Shown: in pieces, positions 47,420 to 58,789 of the stretch | How the letters are laid out: each line of letters begins with the position of its first letter | Position numbering within the stretch: the first letter of the stretch is position 1 | Assembly (NCBI GenBank): GCA_023614405.1 | Contig: CM042687.1 | Span: forward strand, 261,745,480-261,809,479 | Length of the DNA stretch: 64,000 nt | Source of the DNA: Avena insularis | Lineage: Eukaryota; Streptophyta; Magnoliopsida; Poales; Poaceae | Reading direction: 5' to 3' | Notes under the pieces: generated by a model | Told to the model about the DNA's origin: nothing | Databases searched by the model: none | Seen by the model: the letters and a program-made list of their open reading frames with translations, nothing else | Translations under genes and position numbers: made by a program

Positions 47420-48595
47420 GTGTCTATATGTAGATTTGTTGCACGAGTAGAACACAATGGTCATTGTGGGCGGTGATGCTTTTATTATCAACTGCTTCTT
47501 CTGTACTTTGCATCTTGCGGTATGATGGGATGAAGCGGCCCGGGCTAACCTTACATGACATCGTTCATGAGACTTGCTCCACGCTCAACATGCAACTTGT
47601 ATTGCATAAGTGGCTTTGCGGGTGTCTGTCTCTCCCATTATAGTATAGATCCAATTTACAACAGGCACTTGATAGTTCAAGCATCAACGTTGTGGTTCTT
47701 GTTCGTAAGTTAGTTCAACACTTATTGAAAGCCCCAAACCACGTAAAACATGCAAAGAAATTAGAGGCGTCTAACTTTGTTTTGCACGGGTGTGCTGTGA
47801 TGTGATATGGCCATGATTGTGATTATATTTGATGTATGCAATGTTCCTTATTGTAAGTTGGCAACCGGCAGGAGCCATATGGTTGTCTTTAATTTCTGTT
47901 AAGATCCGCGTGTCTATTCAAAGTAGTTGTAATAGTTGAAGCTGGTGGACAACAACCATGGAGCGGCGTCATTGACCTTGATGCAATGCCGGTGATGATG
48001 GAGATCATGTTCGTGCTTGAAGATGGGGATCGGAAGCACAATGAAGAAAGGCCATATCATATCACATATTATGAATTGCATGTGATGTTAATCCTTTATG
48101 CATCTTGTATTGCTTAGTTAACGATGGTAGCATTATAAGATGATCCCTCATGCACATGAATTTCAAGTTCTAAAGTGTTCACCCTTAGTAAGCACCGTTG
48201 CTAAAGCTTGTTGTTTCGAAGCACCACGTGATGATCGGGTGTGATAGATTCTGCAAGTGTATACAACGTGAGAAAGCCAGATTTGCTCATGCGGAAGCTA
48301 AGGTTTGATCTTGACGAGCCTAGAATGTACAGACATGGTCTCGGAACACGGATCACCGAAAGGTAAAGCATGAATCATATAGTAGATATGATGAACATGT
48401 CGATTGTTCGCCATTGAAGCTACATCAACTCTCGTGATGATCGGTGTTGATGTGGTGGATTTGGTTCGTGTGATCACTAAAACAATGTGAGGGATATTGT
48501 TTTGAGTGGGAGTTCACCTAGATTAATTTAACTATTAATTAGAACTCAATTTGTCATAAACTTAGTCTAAACTATTGCAAATATGTTGTAGATCA
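47420..48595 (+). other. Untranslated leader of the Angela-type element
   Basis: About 1.2 kb of leader has no supported gene and resembles the leader of element D. It leads up to the gag start at 48596. Leaders of this group carry RNA dimerisation and packaging signals; I cannot point to the exact motif. Confidence 0.75.
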
Positions 48596-49380
48596 ATGGC
48601 GGCCCCTACCATCAATTTTAATGCATTCCTAGAGAAAGAAAAGTTGAAAAAAAATGGAAGCAACTTCGCGGATTGGTTCCGCAATTTGAGGATTGTACTC
48701 AATGCTGGTAATTTAACCTATGTGCTGGATGCACCGCTGGGTGACCCGCCTGCAGCTGCTGCTACCGATGAAGTAAAGAACATTTACCTCGCTCGGAAGA
48801 ATCAGTACTCCACAGTTCAGTGTGCTATCTTGTATGGTTTGGAATCGGAGCTTCGGAAAAGGTTTGAGAATTCAGACCCACATGATATTGTCTGTGAACT
48901 CAAATTGATTTTTGAGACTCACGCGGCAGTTGAGAGCTATGAGGCTTCTGAAAAGTTCTTTAACTGCAAGATGGAAGAGAGCAGCTCCGTCAGTGAGCAT
49001 GTGCTTAAGATGTCAGACGCAAAACAAACTTCAAAGCTTGGGTATAGTGATTCCTAATGCTTTGGGGATTTACGTGTCCTCCAATCACTACCACCAAGTT
49101 ACAAGAACTTTGTGATGAACTACAATATGCAAAGCATGAACAAGCAGCGAACTCTTCTCCATGTTAAAATCTGCAAAGTGGAGATCAAGAAAGAGCACCA
49201 AGTGTTGATGGTCAAAAATACCAACAAATTCAAGAAAGGCAAGTCTAAGCAAAGGGACACTTCAAGAAGGGTGGTAAGAAAGTTACCGACCACGGAAGAA
49301 GACCAAGGCTGGACCTAAGCACGATACTAAGTGCTTTTCTTGCAAGGGAGAAGGTCCTGAAGCGGAATTGCCCAAAGTAC
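48596..49380 (+). pseudogene. Gag of the Angela-type element
   Basis: An ATG at 48596 (context gatcaATGgc) starts a Copia Gag of the UBN2/retrotran_gag kind: FNAFLEKEKLKKNGSNFADW at the start, then about 140 residues up to SVSEHVLKM. A frameshift near 49015 and others before 49320 break it. The single zinc knuckle is visible as CFSCKGEG..RNC at 49331-49370, but the two halves are in different frames and the histidine position is lost. Gag forms the virus-like particle and binds the RNA. Only the capsid half could be read as an intact protein. Confidence 0.85.
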
Positions 49381-50061
49381 TTGGCAGATTTGAAGAACGG
49401 CAACATCAAGAAGAAAGGTATATCCGATATACATGTTATTGATGTGTATCTCACTAGTACTCGTTGTAGTGCCTGGGTATTTGATACTGGTTCGGTTGCT
49501 CATATTTGTAACTCGAAACAGGTGCTTCAGAATAAACGGAAGCTATCGAAGACCGAGGTGACGATGCGAGTTGGATACGGTTCAAAGGTTGATGTGATCG
49601 AGGTTGTCACGCTACCTCTTCATCTACCATCGGGATTAGTTTTATACTTAAATAATTGTTATTTAGTGCCTGCGTTAAGCATGAACATTATATCAGGATC
49701 TTGTTTATTGCGAGACGGTTACTTGTTTAAGTCCGAGAATAATGGTTGTTCGATTTATATGAGTAATATGTTTTATGCACATGCACCTTTGATAGATGGT
49801 CTATTCTTATTGAATCTCGATAGTGGAAATACACATATTAATAACATTGAAGCTAAACATTTGAAATCGAGCGATAACTCGACCTATATGTGGCACTGTC
49901 GTCTTGGTCACATTGGAGTGAAGCGTATGAAGAAACTCCATTCCGATGGACTTCTTGAATCACTTGAAAGATGCGAAGCATGTCTGATGGGTAAAATGAC
50001 TAAGACTCCATTTTCTGGTATGATGGGCGAGCTACGGACTTATTGGAAATCATACATCTGA
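49381..50061 (+). pseudogene. Protease and integrase zinc-binding domain of the Angela-type element
   Basis: This is an open frame of 226 codons. The protease signature DTGS (Asp at 49483-49485) is intact. The GAG-pre-integrase zinc finger follows, with its histidine and cysteine ligands (WHCRLGH, then CEACLMGK near 49975). The frame ends at 50061, inside the start of the integrase core, because of a frameshift. In the active element the protease matures the polyprotein and the finger belongs to integrase. Confidence 0.85.
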
Positions 50062-50505
50062 TGTGTGTGGTCCAATGAGTGTAACCAGCGTGGTGGTTAT
50101 CGTTATGTTCTTACCTTCACGGATGACTTGAGTAGATATGGGTATATCTATTTCATGAAATATAAGTCCGAAACTTTCGAGAAGTTTAAGGAATTTCAAA
50201 GTGAGGTGGAGAATCAACGTAACAAGAAGATTAAATTTCTATGTTCTGATCGTGGAGGTGAATATCTAAGTTACGAGTTTGGCGAGCATTTGAAGAAATG
50301 CAGAATACTTTCACAATTGACACCGCCGGGAACACCACAGCGTAATGGTGTGTCCGAACGTCGTAATCGAACTCTCTTAGATATGGTTCGTTCTATGATG
50401 TCACTTACAGATTTACCGCTATCATTTTGGGGTTATGCATTAGAAACAGCCGCATTCACTTTAAATAGGGCACCATCTAAATCCGTTGAAACGACCTTTG
50501 TATGA
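50030..50505 (+). pseudogene. Integrase core of the Angela-type element
   Basis: The rve core is split by small frameshifts near 50050-50095. The first Asp is in the (S)DVCGP segment (50060-50062), the second in SDRGGE (50248-50250), and the Glu in GVSERRN (50356-50358). The second Asp and the Glu are 35 residues apart, as in D,D35E enzymes. The frame ends at 50505 with another frameshift, and the linker to RT (50506-50725) has several stops. Integrase would insert the cDNA, making the 5-bp duplication seen here. Confidence 0.85.
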
Positions 50506-50725
50506 ATTATGGTTTGGGAAGAAACCTAAATTGTCGTTCCTTAAAGTTTGGGGTTGCTGACCTATGTAAAAAGTTACACGGACAAGCTTGAACCCAAAGC
50601 GGAAAATGCGTCTTCATAGGATACCCAAAGGAAACTATTGGGTATACCTTCTATCATAGATCCGAAGGCAAAATCTTCGTGTTAAGAATGGATCCTTTCT
50701 AGAGAAGGAGTTTCTCTCGAAAGAA

Positions 50726-51934
50726 GTGACTGGAAGGAAAGTAGAACTCGACGAGGTTGTCGAACCTTCTCTCGAACTTGCGAGTAGCGCAGCACCGGAA
50801 GAAGTTCTTGTGGTGCCTGCACCAATAAGAGAGGAAGCTAATGATGATGATCATGAAACTTTGGTTGTAGTTGCTACAGAGCCTCGCAGGTCAACGAGAA
50901 CTCGTACCACTCCTGATTGGTATGATCCCGTTATGAGTGTCATGTTGGTGGACAACACGGATGAACCTGCGACGTATGAGGAAGCGATGATGAGCCCAGA
51001 TTCCAATAAATGGCAAGAAGCCATGAAATCCGAGATTGGATCCATGTATGAAAACCAAGTATGGACTTTGGTGGACTTACCGGATGGCCGGAAGGCTGTC
51101 GAGAACAAATGGATTTTCAAGAAGAAAACAGATGATGATGGTAATGTTACTGTCTATAAAGCTCGACTTGTCGCAAAAGGGTTTCGACAAATTCAAGGAG
51201 TTGACTATGATGAGACCTTCTCACCAGTAGCGAAGCTAAAGTCTGTGAGGATTATGTTAGCAATCGCTGCATATTATGATTATGAGATATGGCAGATGGA
51301 TGTCAAAACAATGTTCCTCAATGGAGACATTGATGAAGAGTTGTATATGATGCAACCCAAAGGTTTTATCGATCCTAAAGATGCTAACAAGGTATGCAAA
51401 CTTCAACGGTCCATTTATGGATTGAAGCAAGCATCCCGAAGTTGGAATCAATGTTTTGATAAGGTAATCAAAAGTTTTGGTTTTATACAAACTTATGGAG
51501 AAGCTTGTATTTACAAGAAAGTGAGTGGGAGCTCTGTAGCATTCTTAATACTATATGTAGATGACATATTGTTGATTGGGAATGATGTAGACCTTCTTAA
51601 TAGTGTCAAGGAGTATTTGAATAATAGTTTTTCAATGAAAGATCTTGGCGAAGCAGCTTACATATTGGGCATAAAGATTTATAGAGATAGATCAAGAGGT
51701 CTAATATCATTGTCACAAAGTACATATTTGGACAAAGTTCTAAAGAGGTTTGGAATGGAAGATAGCAAGAAAGGGTTCTCGCCCATGTTGCCCAATACGA
51801 CGTTGAGTAAAACTCAAAGTCCGACAACGGCAGAAGATAGAGAAAGGATGAGTAAAACTCCCTATGCCTCAGCCATAGGATCTCTAATGTATGCCATGCT
51901 ATGTACTAGACCCGACATTGCATATCTTTGTTAG
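50726..51934 (+). pseudogene. Reverse transcriptase of the Angela-type element
   Basis: A 402-codon frame (RVT_2 family) carries all main motifs: the WQEAMKSEI start near 51013, KARLVAKGFRQ near 51160, QMDVKTMFLNG near 51295 (first catalytic Asp), GLKQASRSW near 51420, and an intact YVDD at 51554-51565. It ends at 51934 after CTRPDIAYLC through a frameshift before RNase H. The domain itself has no stop or active-site loss, so it is the best preserved enzyme in the window. Its Copia order, after integrase, agrees with the family. Confidence 0.9.
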
Positions 51935-52538
51935 TTTATTTGGCAGATATCAAAGTGATCCAGGAGTGGATCATTGGACAGCGGTCAAAAACATCCTTAA
52001 GTACTTGAGAAGAACTAAGGATATGGTTCTTTCTTATGAAGGTGATGAACAGCTCGTTGTTAATGGTAACACCGATGCTAGTTGGAACACAGATCCGGAT
52101 GATTCCAAATCACAATCTGGATATGTATTTACTTTAAATGGTGCAGCAGTTAGCTGGAGGAGTGCAAAGCAAAGCGTTGTGGCGAGATCTTCAACTGAAT
52201 CGGAATACATGGCTGCTTCGGAGGCTTCGCAAGAAGCGATATGGATGAAAGAGTTCATTACAGAGCTCGGTGTGGTTCCAAGTGCGCTGGACCCAATGTC
52301 TATCTACTGTGATAACATGGGCGCCATAGCCAATGCGCAAGAACCAAGGTCACACAAGAAACTGAAGCATATCAAGCTACATTTTCATGCTATTAGAGAA
52401 CATGTCCAAGATGGTGACATAAAGATTTGCAAAGTACACACAGATCTGAATGTGGCGGATCCGTTGACTAAACCTCTCCCGAGGGCAAAACATGACCAAC
52501 ACCAAACTGCCATGGGTGTTCGGTATATTACCATGTAA
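51891..52538 (+). pseudogene. RNase H of the Angela-type element
   Basis: The continuation of pol lies in another frame. The RNase H fold of Copia elements is seen from about 51945: DAS (Asp at 52074-52076), the SSTESEYMA segment with the catalytic Glu near 52195, and YCDNMGA near 52305. It ends ADPLTKPLP..MGVRYITM with a stop at 52538, the usual end of the polyprotein. The enzyme removes the RNA strand during copying. The motifs are intact but separated from RT by the frame break. Confidence 0.9.
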
Positions 52539-52557
52539 TCTAGATTAGTTGACTCTA

Positions 52558-52572
52558 GTGCAAGTGGGAGAC
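52558..52572 (+). other. Polypurine tract of the Angela-type element
   Basis: The sequence gtgcaagtgggagac lies directly before the 3' LTR and is identical to that of element D. Confidence 0.9.
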
Positions 52573-54495
52573 TGTTGCAGATATGCCCTAGAGGCAATAA
52601 TAAATGTAGTTATTATTATATCTTTGTGTTTATGATAAATGTTTACATTCATGCTATAATAGTATTAACAAGGAAACATTAATACTTGTGTGATTTGTAA
52701 ACTAAAATAGAGTCCCTAGTAAAGCCTCTTTATAACACTAGCTTGTTGGTTAATAAATGATTGTGGTTTCCCTATCATGAACATTGAGATGTTATTAACA
52801 ACAAGATCATATCGTTAGGAGAATGGTATGATGGACATACTCCTATAGATAAGCATAGCATAAAGATCAAGTCATTTTAATAGTTCAATTGCTATATGCT
52901 TTCTGATACATAGTAACCTAATTCCTTCGACCATGAGATCATGCTTATCACCATCACCGGAAGGATGCTTTGATGACATCAAACACCACACCGTAACTGG
53001 GTGGCTATAAAGATGGCATTGAGTATTCGGAAAGTATTGGTTGAGACACATGGATCAAGAGTGGGATTTGTCCATCCATATGACGGATAGATATACTCTG
53101 GGTCCTCTCGGTGGAATGTCATCCAATTGGCTTGCAAGCATGTGACTGGCTCACAAGGGATCACATACCACGGGAACGAGAAAAGAGTACATATCAGTAA
53201 CGAGGTTGAACTAGGTATGCATAGATACCGACGATCAAAACCTCGGATAAGTAAACTATCGTGAGACAAAGGGAAATTGGTATCGTATGTAAGTGGTTCA
53301 TTCGATCGCAAAGTAATCGTAGAAATATGTGGGAGCCATATGAATTTCCAGATTCCTCTATTGGTTATTGTTCGGAGAAGTGTCTCGATCATGTCCGCAT
53401 AATTCACGAACCGTAGGGAGACACACTTAAGGATTCGACGTTGTTGAGTAGTTATGGAATGATGAGTAAGAGACCGAATGTTGTTCGGAGTCTCGGATGG
53501 GATCCAGGATATCACGAGGAGATCCAGAATGGTCTGGAGAATAAGATTCATATAAGGAAAGTCATGTTTCGGGGTTGGAGAATGGTTCCGGTGTTTTCAT
53601 CGGGAATGTTCTAGATGGTTCCGGAATGTCCGGCACTCCGGAGGGGAAGGGTACATGAATGTGTCATAACAAGTTGGAACGGTTGCATCATGTATTAGGT
53701 GTCATCGCTGAACAAAATAAAGGGATAAATCAAATCCTAGTTTGAAAAATCAAACGCCAATTTGAAAAGTCAAACGGCTATTTTGTTTGGTGGAGGGAGA
53801 GTAGGAAACCTACTTGGGGAGAAAGTCCCTCTCCCTCCACCGCCGGCCAAGGAGGCCGAGTTGGGGAGGGACTCCCCTTGCCTTGGCCGCGTCCTCCCAC
53901 CTATATAAGGAGGGGCAGGGCTGCCCCTCCTAGACCTACACCTTGCCCCTCTAAACCCTAACCCTAGCCGCCGCCCACCATAGCCGCCGCCCTAGGGTTT
54001 CTCCAAAGCCGCCAAGTTGGGGCTTCTAGTTGCCCTAGCCGCCGGCCTAGATCCCTCTACTTGGTGTGTATAAACCCTAGATCACCGAGGCTCTCTCATA
54101 GTCCACCATACTCGCTCCGGCTTAAGGCGAAGCCCTGCGAGATCTCCCATATACTTCCGGTACCACGCCGTCGTGCTGCCGGAATCGCGAGGAGAGTGCT
54201 ACAACCTCTGCTGCCTGCTGGAACAAGGGAGAGGAAGGTCTTCGTCGAGTACCGAACGTGTGACCGACTGCGGAAGCACTGCCGGAACGCAGCACCGGAA
54301 GGATCGTCTAAACGATCTTGAGATCGGGAAGAGTACGAGTACATCACCCACGAGAATCCGCTCTCGTTAAACACTTTGGAATCTTCGAGGGTGAGTTATT
54401 CTATCGACTCGTTGCTACAATCTAGTAGATAGATCTTGGTTTGTTTGTTTGTATGCGGTAGAAAATTTTTGTTTTCAATGCTACGATCCCCTACA
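52573..54495 (+). repeat. 3' LTR of the Angela-type element
   Basis: It is 1923 bp and starts TGTTGCAGATATGCCC (one base different from the 5' copy near the start). It ends ..gatcccctaca before the duplication caact. The TATA box and hairpin copy is at 53902-53931. A 190-codon frame on the minus strand (52979-53551) is an LTR artefact. Confidence 0.95.
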
Positions 54496-54513
54496 CAACT
54501 CCCCCAAGCTTAG
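54496..54513 (-). other. Polypurine tract of element C
   Basis: On the minus strand, ctaagcttgggggagttg lies directly before the LTR start. The Angela-type insertion separates the tract from most of the LTR. Confidence 0.75.
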
Positions 54514-56893
54514 CTTATTGCTTGTCCACAAGCAATTCAGTTGAAAACTGAGTGCGATAAAAGAACTTTCACGAACTCATTTGCTTCATATGATGTATAT
54601 ATTCTCAGCACAAGAGTAGATGCTTAAACCATTCATAATAAGAAGCATGCAACCAAGTCTACTCAATAATCATTGCAAGCTATGAAGAGAAACCAACTCA
54701 ATAATAATAAGTAGCATGGAACATAAACATAAGCAACATTGCAATGCTCATATTAAGGTATGATAGAGTGGTATCTCGCTTGCCTTTGTTTGTAGAGCAC
54801 AATATAAATGCCAAGGCACCTCTGAAGTTCAAGTGAAGACTAAAGGTAAAGATATCAGAGATACAATCATCAAAGTCATGACATAATTAACCAAGTTTTG
54901 GAACAAACACAAAAATGACAACTATGCTCTCAAGTAGGTGCTCATAGAATACGTGGTGACTCAACGAGGTTGTGGAAAACGGTTTTGAAAAGTTTGAAAA
55001 GCTTCCTAATGCTGAAAGGAAGGTACTCATTAGCTTTGAGCTCTCATTGCCCCTATCATAGGCATCTTCATACGGTTAAGGTGAAAGTGAGGTCCAATCT
55101 GAGTTATATGCTTGAAAGACCATAAACTGGAAATCCCATGTCCCTTGAGTATGAGGGCCGCTCCGCATGCTTCTCAACTTTGGTTACCTGCAAGTTCTTG
55201 TCATTGTACATACATGCATATCATAGAGAACCGCCAACGGGGTACCCCTTGCACATGATACAGGAGCTATCCCGTGATCAAAATGACAAGGCAAGCAGAC
55301 AATGAGCATCTCAGCGATCTTTTTATTTACTATGTTCATAGCTTTGTATTGAGGATGCTTCACAGAATGCTCGTTATAGTGATGTTGCAAGTTTCCACCA
55401 TGATTAGGCATGGCTTAGGCTAGCGGCCCAGGCGTTTCTCTAACACAATGTATAGACTCCATGAACTCACAAGCTCCCCTTTTATTTCACACCGTCAACA
55501 TCCGCAAACAAAAGAGCAAAGTATCAACTGGAATAAGATATCCAAAAAGTGTTGAAAGCGTTCCCCGTGATAGCACGGTTCTGCTGACTCCCACCATATA
55601 ATTTGAAGCATATAACTTTCATGGACAGGTCACAATGGTTCAGGATTATTAAGTGCAAGGAATAAAGCGTGCCATCAAGTTCATGAGAGCTTTACTAACT
55701 AATTTTCTCAAAACAGACAAACATTTTATTTGGAAGAAAACAAGGCATATAGAATATGCACTGAAATAGCAAACAATGCTAATAGGTAGGTATGGTGGAC
55801 ACGGTTGGCAATATTGGTTTTGGGGAGTTGGAAGCACAGGTAGAGCTCATACTCAGTGCAAGTGAAGGCTAGCAATAGAGAGGGTGCGACAAACGAGAGA
55901 GTAATAATTGTCATAATCATGCCTGCAACAAAACAGGACTAATTATGGCATGAAAGTGATACAAGAACTCTGAGGCAAAATAAATCATCGAGACTTACTG
56001 ACTATTGATTAGTCATATGCATGCGTGATCATGTGCTAAGTCGATTCACATGAAGCTTTCAGAGGAGGATACCACAATATCGTACCAAAATATGAATAAA
56101 ACCATGAAAGCAAACATTCATATGACATGCTACAAACTATTAGCAAGCTAGAGCTAATCATAGACAAGCAAGAACTACTAAGCATCCATCAGTAACATAC
56201 ACCTTACAATGAACAGACTAAGCATGCTCACAATGATGAGTATATGTACAAAAATGAAAGAAATAGAGTTTGTTACCAGCCTCTTACCACTCCTCAAGTT
56301 GTCTTAATATTCATTATTGCCCTTCACTTGTGTGACTTGAATAATAACATGAAACCCAAAATCCACTGAGGCGGCTGAACCCTGCAAAGAACTCACAAAA
56401 CCAAAGAAGAACAACAAATATTTTTGGTGTTTTCAATTTTTTTAAAGAAGCCAACAAAGCAAAAACAAACCAAGCAAAGCAAAATCTTTTTTGATTTTTC
56501 TTTTAAGGCAAACCAAATCAAAGAAACAAAGAAACAAACCAAGAGAAACAATGAAAATATTTTTGGTATTTTTGTGTTTTTGATAAATAAGCAACAAGAA
56601 CCAAAAAGAAAGTGAAACAATGGATATACAAAGAACTGACCGAACATGATATATAGATGAGTGTGATTTCGGTATACCTCCCCCCAAGCTTAGGCTTTTG
56701 GCCTAAGTGGGGATCAATCCCATGGTTCACAAGTAGATGCACCTCCGTAGTACGACGAGGAGGCTCCCTCGTCCTGGTACGAGCTCGAGGACTCTCCAGT
56801 GTAGTGTACAGCGGGGTCATACGAGGGTCATATGAGGGTGCTTCCTCCTGAATGTGTCCATAGAATCTAAGAGAGCGCATCTTGTCATCCATC
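54514..56893 (-). other. Non-coding 3' internal region of element C
   Basis: No coding frame is supported. Positions 55080-55800 match element B 20630-21300 in reverse. Near 56400-56650 there is A- and T-rich simple sequence that yields false frames on both strands. Confidence 0.65.
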
Positions 56894-57839
56894 TCATCCT
56901 TGGAGCGTGACAAAGATCCCTGAGAAATACTGAACAAAGTGGTTTGGGGGAGAGGGATCTCTCTCTTCCCTGTCAATAAACATCATTCTATAAACCAAGT
57001 TCTCAAGGGTAGAGCCATTAGTGACAAAGTGGTGCGCCTTCATGGCAGCAATATCAAGCCTCTGAGGAGCCAAAACTGTATCATTTGGATCAACAACAAT
57101 GTCCAAGGAAGTAGCAACACGCATAGCAATAATTCCCGCATAAATGGGTCCCTTAGCAGTTAAACGACGAGCAATGAGAGAACCAAGATTATACTTGGTA
57201 TCATTGCTGAGCGCAGCAGCTAAGAATGCCAAATGATAGCTGGAAATATTACTAATGTTCTCCCTACCAAGAACACTAGTGGCAAGATAGTAAGTGAAAT
57301 ACATGATGGGTGGAAGCTGAATGTTTCTTATCTTTCCCCGTTGAGCCCTACAGTTATCATCATTGGTTATCCCGCGGTAAAGCTCCAATAAATCAGCGGG
57401 TAGAGCTGGGATTTTATTTGCTGATCCAGCTGTACCAAGTCCCAGAGCCTCACAAAATTTCTTCAACATCATATGGTAAGACCTGCCATAAATCTTGAAA
57501 GAAAATGTGGACTGAACATGCTGTTAGTAAAGGAGAAGCTCTCCACAAATGTTTTAGTGAGCGTAGCATATTGCACGCTCTCATCCTGCATAAGACTTGT
57601 TAGACCAGCCCTCCGAACCAAGGTCATAATATCATCAAGAATCCCAGCAGCCCGCAAGAAGGTTTGGCAAGGAAAAGCGGAGGCATGCACATCCCCTCAT
57701 CTCCCTCGTCACCGAATCGCGGAGTGATGAGATCCGCATTGTATGAGGGCCTAGTACGGGTGGATGATATTGAAAGCCTTGCCCTTCTAGGTGCATCACT
57801 TTCAAATAACTCTCCAAATGTGTGGTTGTCCATGACCAC
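56894..57839 (-). pseudogene. Second frame of element C, resembling Athila ORF proteins
   Basis: Three overlapping minus-strand pieces (57839-57624, 57690-57469, 57472-56894) read as one protein of about 300 residues broken by two frameshifts. The last piece is 192 codons. The text shows FLRAAGILDD, LTKTFVESFSF, KIRNIQLPPIMYFTYYLATSVLGRENISN and NLGSLIARRL..GPIYAG. That pattern is familiar from a frame in Athila-type elements of grasses, downstream of gag (Pfam has an ATHILA ORF-1 family). Its role is not known; ideas include a structural or envelope-like role, but I see no signal peptide or membrane segment. The name rests on recollection of the family. Confidence 0.6.
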
Positions 57840-57862
57840 TCTATTCTTAAATGTTTAGACAA

Positions 57863-58789
57863 GCATCAAACCAAGTGATTTCCAAGTTGATAAATGATGA
57901 GGAACTACTATTGGGACTTGCTATAGGGCTACACATGCATCAAAATAAAATCTCTAAGCATAGAACAAGCATGCAAGATCACACAACATGTCACCTATAG
58001 CAGCAAAATACTCAAGATACAATCTACGAATCACAAATCTAATTGGACAAGTGGAGGAGGCACATACCAAGGATCAATCTCTCCAAAAATTAGCAACAAA
58101 GATGGGCTGAGCAAGGATATCGAAATCGCGAGCAAGAACAGCAAGAACTCGAGCTTGAGCAAGTTTTCCGGTGTTTTTCGGGAGAGATAAAGAAGATGGC
58201 TATGAGGGGGCACCTTGAAGGGGCCTAGGTGGGCCAGACCCCCCCTAGGCGCCACCCATAGGTAGGTCGCGCCACCCATAGGTAGGTCGCGCCTACCATG
58301 GGTGTGGTGGCCTGGGGTGGCTCCCTGGGTCACTTCAGGTGTCCCTCTGCCCCTTTTTCGAGGAAAAATTTATTTTGAATTTTCTAGGATTTTTCGGGAA
58401 ACTTTATTTTTGGCCAATTTTTAGGGTATGAAAATTGATTTTCTCGTAGAAACAGTTTTTTTAGAAGAAGCAAAAGCAAACAAAAAGCCAAACTACAGAA
58501 TATCTAAGACACTCTAACAAGCAAACAACTAACAAAACCAAGGCTAGCAAAAGAAAGGCAAAGACTAGGAAGGAGAAAAGTAAAAGAAAGCAAGAATAAC
58601 CATAGTGAAAATATTGCTTTGTTCATTAAAATCCTTTTGTTAACAAGGTTGATCAAGTCTTGTTACCAAAACAATCTTATATGAAACAAAACTTTGCATT
58701 CCACAAGGTGATTATGTTACCTCATACTTGATAGCAATGGTCCCAATCATAATAGTTTCAAAATTTGCTTGTGGAATGGGACAATATAT
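57863..58789 (-). other. Spacer between the two frames of element C
   Basis: No coding frame. It contains a perfect 20-bp tandem duplication at 58251-58290 in a GC-rich segment. Near 58370-58460 it has text like the element C LTR (such as attttt..ccgggatt..ttgattttct), as if part of the spacer derives from an LTR. Confidence 0.5.
58251..58290. repeat. Perfect 20-bp tandem duplication
   Basis: The unit gccacccataggtaggtcgc is present at 58251-58270 and 58271-58290 without a mismatch. It is probably a recent replication slip, since nearby sequence is decayed. Confidence 0.95.

Larger units (their letters stand above)
45477..54495 (+). mobile_element. Full-length Angela/WIS/BARE-1 type Copia retrotransposon
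   Basis: A 9019-bp element flanked by perfect duplications caact (45472-45476, 54496-54500). LTRs are 1929 and 1923 bp and start TGTTG, then ATATGCCCTAGAGGC, the hallmark of the BARE-1/WIS/Angela group of Triticeae. The order is primer site, leader, gag, protease, integrase, RT, RNase H, polypurine tract, which is Copia order. Frameshifts break the polyprotein in gag, before integrase, between integrase and RT, and between RT and RNase H. The LTRs differ by roughly 3 percent in the first 600 bp by eye, so the insertion is fairly young. Confidence 0.95.

Noticed and set aside
52979..53551. 190-codon minus-strand frame in the 3' LTR of the Angela-type element, with relatives at 46072-46455 and 28885-29136
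   Set aside because: It is an antisense frame of the LTR; the copies are broken at different places and have no coding signature.
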